Source of the DNA: Hypsibius dujardini
Taxonomy: Eukaryota > Tardigrada > Eutardigrada > Parachela > Hypsibiidae
Length of the DNA stretch: 24,913 nucleotides
Assembly (NCBI GenBank): GCA_001579985.1
Contig: LRSR01001425.1
Span: 1 to 24,913, forward strand
Direction: 5' to 3'
The notes below the pieces were generated by a model. It had not been told where the DNA came from, made no database searches, and saw only the letters and a list, made by a program, of their open reading frames with translations. Shown here in pieces: positions 10,166 through 18,781 of the stretch; positions within the stretch are counted from its first letter, which is position 1; every line of letters starts with the position of its first letter. Both the position numbers and the translations under genes were made by a program.

Positions 10166-10386
10166 GACTTTTGAACAACTGGGTGCTTCCTCGATTGAGT
10201 GACGCAAAACGCAAAGAAAGCCGAGCATGCAAAATCTGCTACAGAAGAATGGAAGAGGATAAATTATTCTTTCGAATGAGTAGTCAACTACTTCCGTCCT
10301 GCAAGGGGAACAGCCACTGTTCACATTTGAAATTAGTCTCAAAAGTAACTTTACAGAAGGTACTCTATAGTAGGATTTGTACTTGA
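10166..10386 (+). CDS. Short open frame, inverted partner of 9345-9540
   Basis: About 73 codons on plus, reading GLLNNWVLPRLSDAKRKESR, then ACKICYRRMEEDKLFFRMSS, then HCSHLKLVSKVTLQKV and a stop after RICT. It matches the minus-strand frame at 9345-9540 over the whole shared length. DNA similarity fades on both sides at about the same places, so the shared block is about 200 bp. Function unknown. It may be an exon or a mobile-element fragment, and I found no splice partner with confidence. Confidence 0.35.
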
Positions 10387-10973
10387 CATTGCCTTTTCCC
10401 TTTCCCTTTTCCATGGTTTGTTTTGCGTTAGTGTTTGAGGGCAAAGTATGAAGACGGAAAATGCGTATATTTTATCGGAAACAATGGCGCTGAAACAGGT
10501 AAGATAGAAGTGCAGTGTTGAGTTTATGGCAAAGTTGTCGAACGCGACTTGCCAATAATTATTTTCCGCAGACAAAAAATAAACCTTCTCTCCGCTAAGA
10601 TGGCAGATGTAAGTTTTAACAGATGTAAGAGGGTTGGCTCGAGCTGACGTCAGTGTTTGAAGGACAAGAGGGGGGGATGTAGGAATTTCCGACGAGCTCT
10701 GACGGAAGGGAGGGCGACCCAGACACAGACCCCGCCTCCGCGTGTGCAATTCCAGCCAATAGGGAGGTTTTCTCGCAAATCGCGCAGCTCAAAAGTGAAA
10801 GGTCAAATTTCGCCACGCAAACATCATTGGAAGAAAAAAATCCTTGCCCATTCGCGGTTTAGCACCCACCCAGACGCTAAATAACACCTGGGCTTTCTGC
10901 ATGGTTCCAGTACTTGGAAATTTTTTGAGGCACTGTGAATTTGTGATACCGTCTGTGCTATACCGTCTGTACC

Positions 10974-11081
10974 GGTTCGGTACCCCTGGCCGGTTAGGTA
11001 CCCATAGCCGGTTAGGTACCCCTGGCCGGTTAGGTACCCCTAGCCAGTTAGGTACCCCTGGCCGGTTAGGTACCCTTTACC
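10974..11081 (+). repeat. 18-bp tandem array, forward arm (6 units)
   Basis: Six 18-bp units with consensus GGTTAGGTACCCCTGGCC, each containing GGTACC. The first unit has GGTTCGG and the last decays to CCTTTACC. Its reverse-complement arm is at 11131-11241, after a 49-bp spacer. Length is a multiple of three, so it is open in several frames (Arg-Leu-Gly-Thr-Pro-Gly), which is not evidence of coding. Confidence 0.92.
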
Positions 11082-11130
11082 GGCACCCTGCACTCTTTAT
11101 AATATTGATAAAGAAGATTCTCGAAAAAAG

Positions 11131-11241
11131 AACCGGCTAGGGTACCGAACCGGCTAGGGGCACCTAACCGGTCAGGGGTACCGAACCGGCTAGGGGCACC
11201 TAACCGGCCAGGGGTACCAAACCGGCCAGGGGTACCGAACC
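11131..11241 (-). repeat. 18-bp tandem array, inverted arm (6 units)
   Basis: Six units with forms GGCCAGGGGTACCGAACC and GGCTAGGGGCACCTAACC. They are the reverse complement of the forward arm. Two types alternate, with GGGGTACCGAACC next to GGGGCACCTAACC, a higher-order pattern not seen in the forward arm. Together the arms could fold into a long hairpin with a loop of about 50 bases. Confidence 0.9.
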
Positions 11242-11419
11242 AACCTAGGATATCGCATTTTTTCAAATTCTGATGAGTTAGCCGTACGGAAGGATAGCTA
11301 CCGTGAGGGTCGAGCTACTCGATAGGTCGACCAGCCAGCAGGCCCTGACCTAATTTGTTCAGCTCTGAAGTAACTCTATTCGTCCGTCTAACTCATCCCA
11401 AAACTATCATATCTTAGAA

Positions 11420-11527
11420 CGGTTCGGTACCCTTGGCCGTGTCGGTACCGTTAATAAGTTCGGTACCCTTAACATGTTAGATACCCTAAGGTTGGTTCGG
11501 TACCCTTTGACTGTGTCCGGTACCCTG
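11420..11527 (+). repeat. Degenerate GGTTCGGTACCC copies
   Basis: At least five irregularly spaced matches to the core GGTTCGGTACCC or GGTACCCT lie here, for example ACGGTTCGGTACCCTTGGCC and GGTTGGTTCGGTACCCTTTG. They are in forward orientation and look like older, decayed members of the array at 10974-11241. Confidence 0.75.
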
Positions 11528-11984
11528 TTTGTTTACATTCGTTTAAAAACCAACTTCGTTCTCCCTTCATCGTTTGGAAATTAATAATAATAATAATAAT
11601 TTTGGAAATTACATTTGATTCATTCTTCTATGAAAAGGCCCCAGGCTACGGCTACCACACTTCGCATATACTGTGCACAGGGATCCTTTATAGGGATCGA
11701 GAAAATTCTAAGTCCAGAAACCAGTAAAGTATGGCCCAGACTGGGTAAAACCTGAGCCTACAATACAAGTCTACGACAGACTTCTCCTACTAGGGAACCT
11801 CTATGGCGTGGGCAATTGGATTTTTTTCTTCCAATGATGTTTGCGTAATTTCGCCTGATTCTTCGTGACTCATACGCGTTTCTCACTTTTTCCTCTTCCC
11901 CTTTTTCCAGCCAGCGTTGTGCTGAATCATTTTTCCTCATTTCATCGGGTCACTAACCAGATTGCAGAGAGATAAGGCAACATA

Positions 11985-12202
11985 CAGCTGCGTTTGCAAG
12001 AGCTTCCGGCGATAAGTCGGACACCCTCTTTCGATGTAGACATAAACCACCCTATTGTACAGTGTTAGTGAATTCCCACAGACCGTGAACGGCGGAATTG
12101 ATTGCTTGACTTTGCCAACGGCACATTTTAATATTGTTTACAAGGGTGGTTTATGTTTACATCAAAAGAGGGTGTCCGACTTATCCCTTACAAAGGCAGC
12201 TG
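11985..12202. mobile_element. MITE-like element, 218 bp, TA target duplication, upstream of copy A
   Basis: Terminal inverted repeats begin CAGCTGC-TTTG-AAG and continue through GATAAGTCGGACACCCTCTT and ATAAACCACCCT on both ends. The left arm has about 10 extra bases. TA flanks both sides (11983-11984, 12203-12204). Units B and C lack it: B reads GGCAACAT-TTCCTCC where A has GGCAACATA-element-TATCCTCC. TA duplication and no coding capacity fit a non-autonomous Tc1/mariner-type element. It ends 131 bp before the start codon of UBE2L copy A. Confidence 0.88.
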
Positions 12203-12333
12203 TATCCTCCGTTCGCGCATACGCACAAACGAGAGAAAACTCAATCGCGCGTTCATATAAACGAAAAAACGAGAGACTGTCAAGTGCACAATTTTAACAT
12301 TTTTCATTTGAATACCAACCTCGCCCGTCGAAA

Positions 12334-13759
12334 ATGGCGGCCAAACGTGTTAACAAGGTAAAATCCCATTTCCAAGGTCATGTTTTCTCAGTAGAAAATG
12401 CAACTTCCTAAAGCGCCAAATGATCCGCTTACTTGACATATGCTCATTAGACCGTTCCCTGTCAAACAGCAGGGTGATTTCACATTCGCTCGTCTTCAAT
12501 TCCGATATCTCCTTTTTTCCTCACCACAGGAGCTTCAGGATTTGAAAAACTCCAAGATGTTCCCCAACATCAAAGTGGACGGTGAGTTGAGATTGAATAA
12601 TCACACAACCAAGCGGTGGAGAGAAGGGCGAGGGGGAAATGTCGGGAGAGAGAATACTTGCGAATATTTTTTTGTTTTAAAAAACACTTGGCCCAAACTT
12701 TCAACTGATCGTTCTTAACTTACTGAACAAAGAAGACAATGGGTTTAACTCCTGTTGTTATATCTGACTCAATTAGAGGCCCAGATTTACTATGTTTGTT
12801 GCTTTCAGAGCAGAATATTTTTAAGTGGCAGGTATTGCTGGTGCCGGTGAGTGACATCAAGGGATCTTTAAGAATAAGGAACATTTCAAGGGCATCACTA
12901 ATTTCGATGTTTTTTCTACCTTCCATCCTTCAGGAGCATCCCCCGTACAATAAGGGCGCTTTCCTCGTGAACATCGTCATTCCTGACAACTATCCGTTCA
13001 GGCCGCCGAAGATCAACTTTGGCACAAAGATCTACCACCCCAACATCACCGAGCACGGTCACGGTATGGAAACTGATATAATCCAGTAGTTACTGTGCCG
13101 GTCATTTTGTGCTTTGCAGTCTGCCATCCCATCTATGGGTCTCAATGGTCGCCTAGTCTCAGGATCGAACAGGGTAAGCCTTCTTTGCAACTTAAAATTG
13201 ACTTCCTTCTTTGTTGCGGTTGGTGGCACTACGACTTTCGAGACGGTTCATTAGAATGGAGACGACTTTTAAAAAAATTAATTGAGTTTTCGGACAAAAT
13301 AGTTGCTCAGTCTTCCATCATGTTTTTTTATTAGCTGTCGAGAAAAGATATCCTTTTTGTTTGGACAAATAATCACCAACGTCGGATTTTTGTAAAGCTC
13401 GTCTTAAATAAATTAGTTTTATTATTAATTGTATCGTTTTAAGTTACAAACAAGTTATCTTTATTTCTAAATTAATTTGCCGTTTTTAAACTATAAATAA
13501 ATCATTTTTATTAAATTAATTCAGTCGCTTTAAGTTATAATAATTAGTTTTTATTTATATATTAATTTGACGCCGTTAAATTTCCTTTCTCTTTGCAGTC
13601 ATTCAGGCACTTTTAGATCTAATCAGCACGCCCGAGCCGAACCGCCAGTGCTGCACCTGCCGCGCCGACTTGATAGAGGAGCTCACGAAGGACAAGGAGA
13701 AGTTCATGAAGAACGCCGAGGAGTTTACGATAAAGCACGCGGAGAAGCGCCCTGAGTGA
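12334..13759 (+). CDS. UBE2L3-like: UBE2L3-like ubiquitin-conjugating enzyme E2, copy A (152 aa)
   Basis: Exons: 12334-12357, 12530-12581, 12809-12846, 12934-13063, 13120-13173, 13599-13759, all GT-AG with matching phases. The E2 takes ubiquitin from E1 onto its cysteine and, in the UBE2L3 family, passes it to HECT and RBR ligases. Visible are MAAKRVNK, the [10 protein letters not shown] segment, YPFRPPKI (the Phe contacting E3s), KIYHPNI (HPN motif), the catalytic Cys in HVCHPIYG, and the C-terminal [16 protein letters not shown]. Length is close to human UBE2L3 (154). Divergent parts are the loop after the cysteine (SQWSPSLR, where the family has NWKPATK, one residue shorter) and a cysteine-rich insertion RQCCTC before RADL; the family's His119 position is Arg. 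A polyadenylation signal follows at 14094. Expression is not shown by sequence. Confidence 0.93.
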
Positions 13760-14093
13760 ATGAGTGAATGAGAGAGAGCTGCCTCTTTTTTCCTCCAGGG
13801 AGAGAGAGTCATCCCGTCATCTTACTACTTTTTATTAGAGTGCACACACGCTGTGCGAGAGAGAGAGTGAGAGAGAGAGAATTGTAAAGGTGAATAGTTT
13901 TTTTGGCTTTTATTACTCTCGATTCCGGAAGATTCCTTGGATCATTTTGTCGAGGGAGCTCGATGGCAGTAATGTCCGGCGGAGAGTACTGCAAGCTATA
14001 CGCTGACGACCCTAGTCTATCTATGAAGTCTATGACCCTTTCGCTGTCAGTTTTGTCAGTCTTTCTTTGGGTCTGTGCGTTTTTTAGTACATG

Positions 14094-14099
14094 AATAAA
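14094..14099 (+). terminator. Polyadenylation signal of copy A
   Basis: AATAAA within ATGAATAAACGTTTGAGA, 335 bp after the stop of copy A. Copy C has the same context (GATGAATAAACGTTTGAG) on minus, and copy B has a related AAATAAACTTTTAAGG, so the signal was in the ancestral unit. Confidence 0.75.
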
Positions 14100-14109
14100 C
14101 GTTTGAGAA

Positions 14110-14210
14110 AAACAAACTGTCCTGACTGTCTCTCTTTCTGTCTCTCTGTCGATCTGTTTGTCTGTCTGTCGGTCTGTCCGTTTGTCTGCCCGTTTGTCTG
14201 TCCACGTATA
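14110..14210. repeat. Degenerate (CTGT)n tract after copy A
   Basis: CTGT/CTGTTTGT tetramers with many interruptions, directly after the poly(A) signal. It is the inverted counterpart of the CAGA tracts downstream of copies B and C, so the microsatellite predates the duplications. Confidence 0.85.
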
Positions 14211-14489
14211 TACATACGTGAGCAGAGATATTTATGTGCTCACATTATTGCAAATGGCTGTCTGTGTGTCTGCCTGCTTTTAGAATGCTGAGCAGGTCAC
14301 TGTACTTTTTATTTCAAGAGCAAAGTGTGCCCATTCAGGTGACGCTTTTCTCAGATCGAGCGAGACTAAATTTTAGTGTAAACGGATCACCTGATTTCCG
14401 GCGCAAACGCGAACCGAAAAGAAATTTGTATTTCGAAAGTTAGACCTTAAAATTTTTTTATTCTATGCTCTGGAATTTCCCCAACTAAA

Positions 14490-14588
14490 TCCGATGCTGC
14501 TTTACTTGAAGATGCCTACACTATCAGGGCTATCCGACAGGAAACGATTTTAGATGACCTGGACGAGCCGGAAAGGATGGGACAATAG
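14490..14588 (+). pseudogene. 33-codon remnant of an unknown gene end (unit B)
   Basis: Open plus-strand frame reading SDAALLEDAYTIRAIRQETI then LDDLDEPERMGQ and a stop. Unit C has the same frame at 20063-20161 with the same stop and no indel. Between the copies I count about six amino-acid-changing and three silent codon differences, so recent constraint is not evident. It looks like the last coding exon of a gene that lay next to the ancestral UBE2L gene, carried along as a relic. I cannot name the family. Confidence 0.4.
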
Positions 14589-14936
14589 TGCTGGAGCTTT
14601 GCTGTTGGGTTGTGGGGAAGTGTGCGGATTGGATATCGTCATTATTTTATTTTATTTTAGTATTATATTATGGCTGATTGTCCCGCAGTTGGTTGTGTAT
14701 TTCATCTGTTCCACTTGTGGTTGATTGATTGATCAAAGAAATGCGATAGTGACTTCGTGAGAACATTTATGACTTATATGAGTGATTAGTTGACCAGTTT
14801 TGCTTGGCCTGAGAAAAACGTCACCTGAATGGGCGGACTGTGATCTTCAAATGAAAAGTACAGTGACCTGCTAAGCACTCTAAAAGGAGGCAGACACACA
14901 GACAGCCATTTGCAATAATGTTAGCATATATACATG

Positions 14937-14948
14937 GACAGACACACG

Positions 14949-14992
<44 letters not shown>

Positions 14993-14995
14993 GTT
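14937..14995. repeat. (CAGA)n microsatellite in unit B
   Basis: Clean run of GACA tetramers, followed to about 15130 by degenerate CAGA-like sequence. It lies beyond the poly(A) signal of copy B. Confidence 0.95.
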
Positions 14996-15252
14996 AGTCA
15001 GATAGGTAAGACAGCCAGACATACAAACAAACGTACAGAGAGATAGACAGGTCGACAGTCAGGCAAACAGACATGCGGGCAAGAGGGTAGACAAACCGAC
15101 AGTAAGCAGAGAGATAGATAAGACAAAAAGCAAGCATGCAGACCGGTAGGAAGATAGAGAACCTGTCACTGCTGTCGGGCACATTTCTGAATCAACGGAC
15201 AGGCGAACGCAGAGTTTGTCTCCTCGCATGGACAGTTTGTCTTCCTTAAAAG

Positions 15253-15258
15253 TTTATT
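15253..15258 (-). terminator. Polyadenylation signal of copy B
   Basis: TTTATT on plus is AATAAA on minus, 253 bp after the stop of copy B, at the position aligned with the signals of A and C. With A's signal at 14094, the convergent A and B transcripts would end about 1.1 kb apart without overlap if both signals are used. Confidence 0.7.
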
Positions 15259-15510
15259 TCAAAAGTTTTTTCAAAACTAGATCAGCGTGTCGCTTGCGTA
15301 CTCCTCTGCCGGGCATTAACGCCATCGAACTCCCTCGACAAAATGATCCAAGGAATCTTCCGGAATCGGGGGTAATAAAAGTAAAAAAACAACTATTCAC
15401 CTTCACAGTTCTCTCTCTCTCTCGCACAGGGCGCGCGCACTCTAATAAGAGGTAGTAAGATGACGGGATGACTCTCTCTCGAGAAAAAAAGAGGCAGGTC
15501 TCTCTCTCAT

Positions 15511-17159
15511 TCACTCGGGGCGCTTCTCCGCGTGCTGTTTGGTAAACTCCTCGGCGTTCTTCATGAACTTCCTCTTGTCTTTCGTGAACTCCTCTGCCAG
15601 GTCGGCACGGAGGGTGTAGCAATAGTGGTCCGGCTCGGGCTCGTTGATGAGTTCCAAAAGTGACCGAATTACTGCAAAGAGATATCAAATTCAACGGGGA
15701 CAAATTAATACATAAATATAAATGAATTATTCATGACTGAAAGCGATAAATTAATAATAAAAATAACTTATTGATAATTTATTTAAGACGAGCTTTACAG
15801 AAATTCGACGGTTGGGGATTATTTGTCTAAACAAAGAGGATATCTTTTTTGACAGCTAATAAAAAGACATGATGGAAGATTGAGCATTTATTTTGTGGGA
15901 AAATGCGATTGTTTTTTTTAAAAGCCATCCGAATTCTAATGAACCGTCTCGAAACTCGTAGTGTCACCAACCACAATAGAGAAGGAAATTAATTTTAAAT
16001 CGCAAACAAGACTTACCATCTTCGATCTTGGTGGCAGGCTTCCAGTTATTGACTTTAGTGATGTTAAGGCAGACTGGATAGCACAAAATGACCGGTACAG
16101 CAATCACTCTACTTTCCGAGTAATAAATTATGATAAACCAGAATATTGTTTAGAATAGCCCTAAAATTAAAAAAATAAAGGTTAAATGTTAAACGGGCGT
16201 CCAGTGATTCAACAAAAGAGCAACAAAAGAGCAGTAACCAAGAATAACAAGTAGAAAATACTGGCACATTCGGTTAAACAAATCAATTAATCAATCTAAC
16301 GGTCCTCGCTACAAGGTATTCTTAGCACATCAACTGAAGCACATGAAGCCAAAAAGTTTCTTCCACGCACCTTGACCTTCCTCGTTGATGTTGGGATGGT
16401 AGATCTTTGTATGCAAATTGATCTTCGGCGGCTTGAACGGATACTCGATAGGAAAGACAACGTCCAGGAGGAAAGCGCCCTTATTGTACGGGGGATGCTC
16501 CTCAAGGAAGTAAAGTAGAAAAAAACCGAAATAAGTCATGCCACTGAAATCTTCGTTATTCTTAAACATCCCTTCGTGTCACTCACCGGCATCAGCCACA
16601 CCTGCCAATGCAAGATATTCTGATCTGAAAACAACAAACGTAAATATATATACACAAAAAAACCACGCATGACCGAAATCCTTAATAGTGACCCTGGGCC
16701 CCTACCGAGTCAGACATGACAGTAGGAGTTACACACGTTGTCATATTTGTTCAGTAGTATTAAAAATGATCAGTTGAAAGTTTGGGTCAAGTGTGTAAAA
16801 CGGGAAAATATTCGCAAGTATTCTCTTTCCCGACATTTCATCCGCCCTTCTCTCCACCGCTTGGCTGTGTGATTTTTCAATCTCAACTCACCGTCCAATA
16901 TGATGCCGCCGAACCACTTGGGGTCATGAGTCCTCAAATCCTGGAACTCCTGTGATGGGGAAAAAAGTAGTTATCGGAATTTAAGACGAATGAATGTGAA
17001 ATCACTCTGCTGTTCGAAAAGGGAAAGAGTCTAATGAGCGCATTACGAGTAAACGGATCAGTTGGCGTTTTCCCAGCCACAAAGAGATGCATTTTCTACC
17101 GAGGAAAGAAGGCCTTGGAAATGGGATTTTACTTTGGTAAGACGTCGTTTAGCCGCCAT
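15511..17159 (-). CDS. UBE2L3-like: UBE2L3-like ubiquitin-conjugating enzyme E2, copy B (156 aa)
   Basis: Exons on minus: 17159-17133, 16949-16892, 16624-16587, 16500-16371, 16073-16017, 15671-15511. All are GT-AG in matching phase, though the exon-4 acceptor is a weak TTGAG where A and C have TTCAG. The product begins MAAKRRLTK (family MAASRRLMK) and has [25 protein letters not shown] and the catalytic Cys in [17 protein letters not shown]. It ends [16 protein letters not shown]. This copy keeps the E3-contacting NWKPATK loop and a His at the UBE2L3 His119 position (PEPDH), so it is the most UBE2L3-like of the three. Oddities are Asn at the Pro88 position and three extra residues (YCYT for P) before LRADL. 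Role by family: E2 for RBR/HECT ligases in cytosol or nucleus. Confidence 0.93.
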
Positions 17160-17299
17160 TTTTGTTGGCAAAATCTACGGTGAGTTGGTGATGGGAATTA
17201 ACCTCGTTGCACACGCGCTTTTTCGACGGTTGGCGAGGCTGGTGTTCAAACGGAAAATTCTAAACTGTGCGCTTGACCGATTCTCGTTTTCTTGTTTAA

Positions 17300-17610
17300 A
17301 GTATATGAACGCACGAATGCGGGATTGAGCTTTCTCTCGTTTGTACGTACGCGCGAACGGAGGAAATGTTGCCTTATCTCTCTGTTATCAACTAGTCATT
17401 TCGATTAGAATATTTAGCATTTGGCTCGAGTAGAAGCACGCTCTTCCGTCGGTAGTCACATTTTGAAGCGCAATGAGATTTTGCCACCGCCGACGAACGG
17501 CGGACATTTGTCCAGAAAATGCAAGAAGCTCGCCCGTCGACTGTCGAAAAAGTGCGCGTGCGAAGTCTGGTTAGTGACCCGATGAGCTGAGGAAAAATGA
17601 TTCAACAAAA
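17300..17610 (-). promoter_or_regulatory. Conserved upstream flank of copy B
   Basis: About 300 bp shared with the flanks of copy C (23993-24300) and, less fully, copy A (11919-12262). The strongest match is the block around TCTCGTTTGTACGTACGCGC followed by GAACGGAGGA, about 180 bp before the start codon. Conservation across the copies may reflect shared promoter sequence or just the duplication; no TATA box or start site could be fixed. Confidence 0.35.
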
Positions 17611-17614
17611 CGCA

Positions 17615-18640
17615 CACATGGAGGCGGGATCTGTCTATCGTGCGTTCGCGTACGTATGACGATACGTCCGAGACACGGAGAAAAATTGGCAAGAAATAAT
17701 ACAACAGGCTGCATGTTTGTTCTTAAAGTTATAAAATTGTTAGGAAAAACAGTCAGTCGACTTAGTCAGGTTCTTCTGTCCGGAGACCGGATCCACCAAA
17801 TCTGAGGCCAAGTAGTTTGTACTGTCTAGCATAGCATTTACCATAATCGTACTGTACCAGTACCGAAATATGCCAGCTAGGCTGGCTTGTAGATAGGCGC
17901 CAGAGATAGGCAACTCCGGTAAAAAAAACTCCAACTCCACTCTTTTCCGCATAAGAACCCACTTCAACTCCACTCCAACTCCACCCGTCAAATTCCCCCT
18001 ATTAAAAAACAAAGAAATTACATTTTTTTCTTTGTAACCACCGTTTACACGACCCATCAGAAGATTCTCGAAATTTGCGTCACTCGTTTGCTGACGACGT
18101 TCAGAGAGAATAAACATTTTGGGTGGCAGACTCTAAGCCAAAAAGGGTGGTCCGAGTTCGATCCGAATCAAGTCACTGCGCGCACGCGCTCTTGACCACA
18201 GCTGACTATGCAGCCTTCACACAATTAATCGATTGATTGAACTTGTTTGTTTTGGCGGAATTTAGAGCAGCTTGCTCAATCTAATTTTTCACTGGGCTGG
18301 GCATTAAATCAAAGATTCAGAAAAAAGCAGTGGCAATGCTCTAGCCAAGAGTGGCTCAATCTCAAACCACCCTGATGGCTCAAACTCTGCCACCCAAATT
18401 TGTAGCCATGTGTGTAATACCACACAAAGTGAAAATGCGTTTAATATCGGCTGTGGAATCAGGGGCCGTAAAAACTCGAGTCGCAACACTTTTCAATCGA
18501 GGAAATTTCACACAATTTTTCCAATAAGAAATAAGACTAGCTCCCACAGCTGGCAAGCCAATATGCTGCTTAAGCTCCTCACGATAGAACAGGGAAAAGC
18601 TGCCGTCTGTTGCTGAGCCTAGGGCGCCCTACGTTTCGGA
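17615..18640. other. Inter-unit sequence without a recognisable gene
   Basis: Between units B and C. A tract of ACTCCAACTCC-type repeats lies at 17925-17992 and reads GGAGTTGGAGTGGAGTTG on minus, a low-complexity motif often found in decayed repeats. A 125-codon minus frame across it (17740-18117) owes its openness partly to this tract and resembles nothing I know. I see nothing else. Confidence 0.5.
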
Positions 18641-18643
18641 CTA

Positions 18644-18781
18644 CAGTGTACTATATGTCTCGATCATTTGCTGCTGCTTTTTAGACCCACCCGTATATTA
18701 TGACTGCACTGTGTTTCACTGCAGTCATATTATATACAGTGGATCTAAAACGCAGCACCAAATGATCGAGACAGTACACTA
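18644..18781. mobile_element. Foldback/MITE hairpin, 138 bp
   Basis: Two arms of about 66 bp separated by a loop of about six bases. The arms share AGTGTACT, GTCTCGATCATTTG, TGCTGC, TTTTAGA and TATGACTGCA. TA lies on both sides (18642-18643, 18782-18783). The outer CAGTGTACT resembles Tc1-type ends. There is no coding potential. Transcribed RNA would make one long stem, so a small-RNA precursor is an alternative reading. Confidence 0.75.

Larger units (their letters stand above)
10815..11846. repeat. Perfect 29-bp inverted repeats about 1 kb apart
   Basis: The 29 bases at 10815-10843, beginning ACGCAAACATCATTGGAAGA, recur exactly as the reverse complement at 11818-11846. Flanks stay similar for a few bases (TTGCCCA on the inner side). 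Between them are the opposed 18-bp arrays and looser copies of the same unit. They could bound a foldback-type element, but no target-site duplication was found and the arrays are not centred in the interval. Confidence 0.6.
11840..14372 (+). repeat. Duplicated unit A (UBE2L-like gene plus flanks)
   Basis: This segment matches units B (14474-17610) and C (20047-24365) in reverse orientation. Shared blocks include the upstream stretch around TCATTTTTCCTC and GAGAGATAAGGCAACA, all six exons with their splice sites, the 3' UTR GAAGATTCCTTGGATCATTT, and the tail CCCATTCAGGTGACG. Left homology fades near 11840, right near 14372. A and B thus form a large inverted repeat with a spacer of about 430 bp. 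Confidence 0.85.
14474..17610 (-). repeat. Duplicated unit B
   Basis: Direct copy of unit C (20047-24365) and inverted copy of A. The left boundary with C is sharp at ATTTCCCCAACT; the right end is near AAAAATGATTCA. The B-C match is close and covers unknown sequence (14474-14880), the microsatellite, all exons and introns, and the upstream flank. Unit C is longer mainly because of extra insertions in its introns and promoter. Confidence 0.88.

Noticed and set aside
10351-10749. 132-codon minus frame
   Set aside because: No family motif, no conserved copy, and mixed composition; length is possible by chance in this region.
10844-11266. Frames with Arg-Leu-Gly-Thr-Pro repeats on both strands
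   Set aside because: The 18-bp unit is a multiple of three, so openness is automatic. Both strands give the same kind of peptide.
13809-13994. Antisense frame ELPRQNDPRNLPES shared by the 3' UTRs of A, B and C
   Set aside because: Conserved because the UTR was duplicated. It lies opposite the UTR, with no start or splice context common to the three.
17456-17704. 82-codon minus frame upstream of copy B, with a partial match upstream of copy C
   Set aside because: The match (LNHFSS, VTNQT) follows from the DNA duplication. The frames shift against each other after about 25 residues, so no coding constraint is seen.
17740-18117. 125-codon minus frame
   Set aside because: Its middle crosses the ACTCC repeat, and the rest has no similarity I recognise and no splice support.
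18150-18185. GAGTTCGATCCGAATC as a possible tRNA T-arm
   Set aside because: It does not match the GGTTCGA box B well, and no box A, acceptor stem or anticodon stem could be folded upstream.
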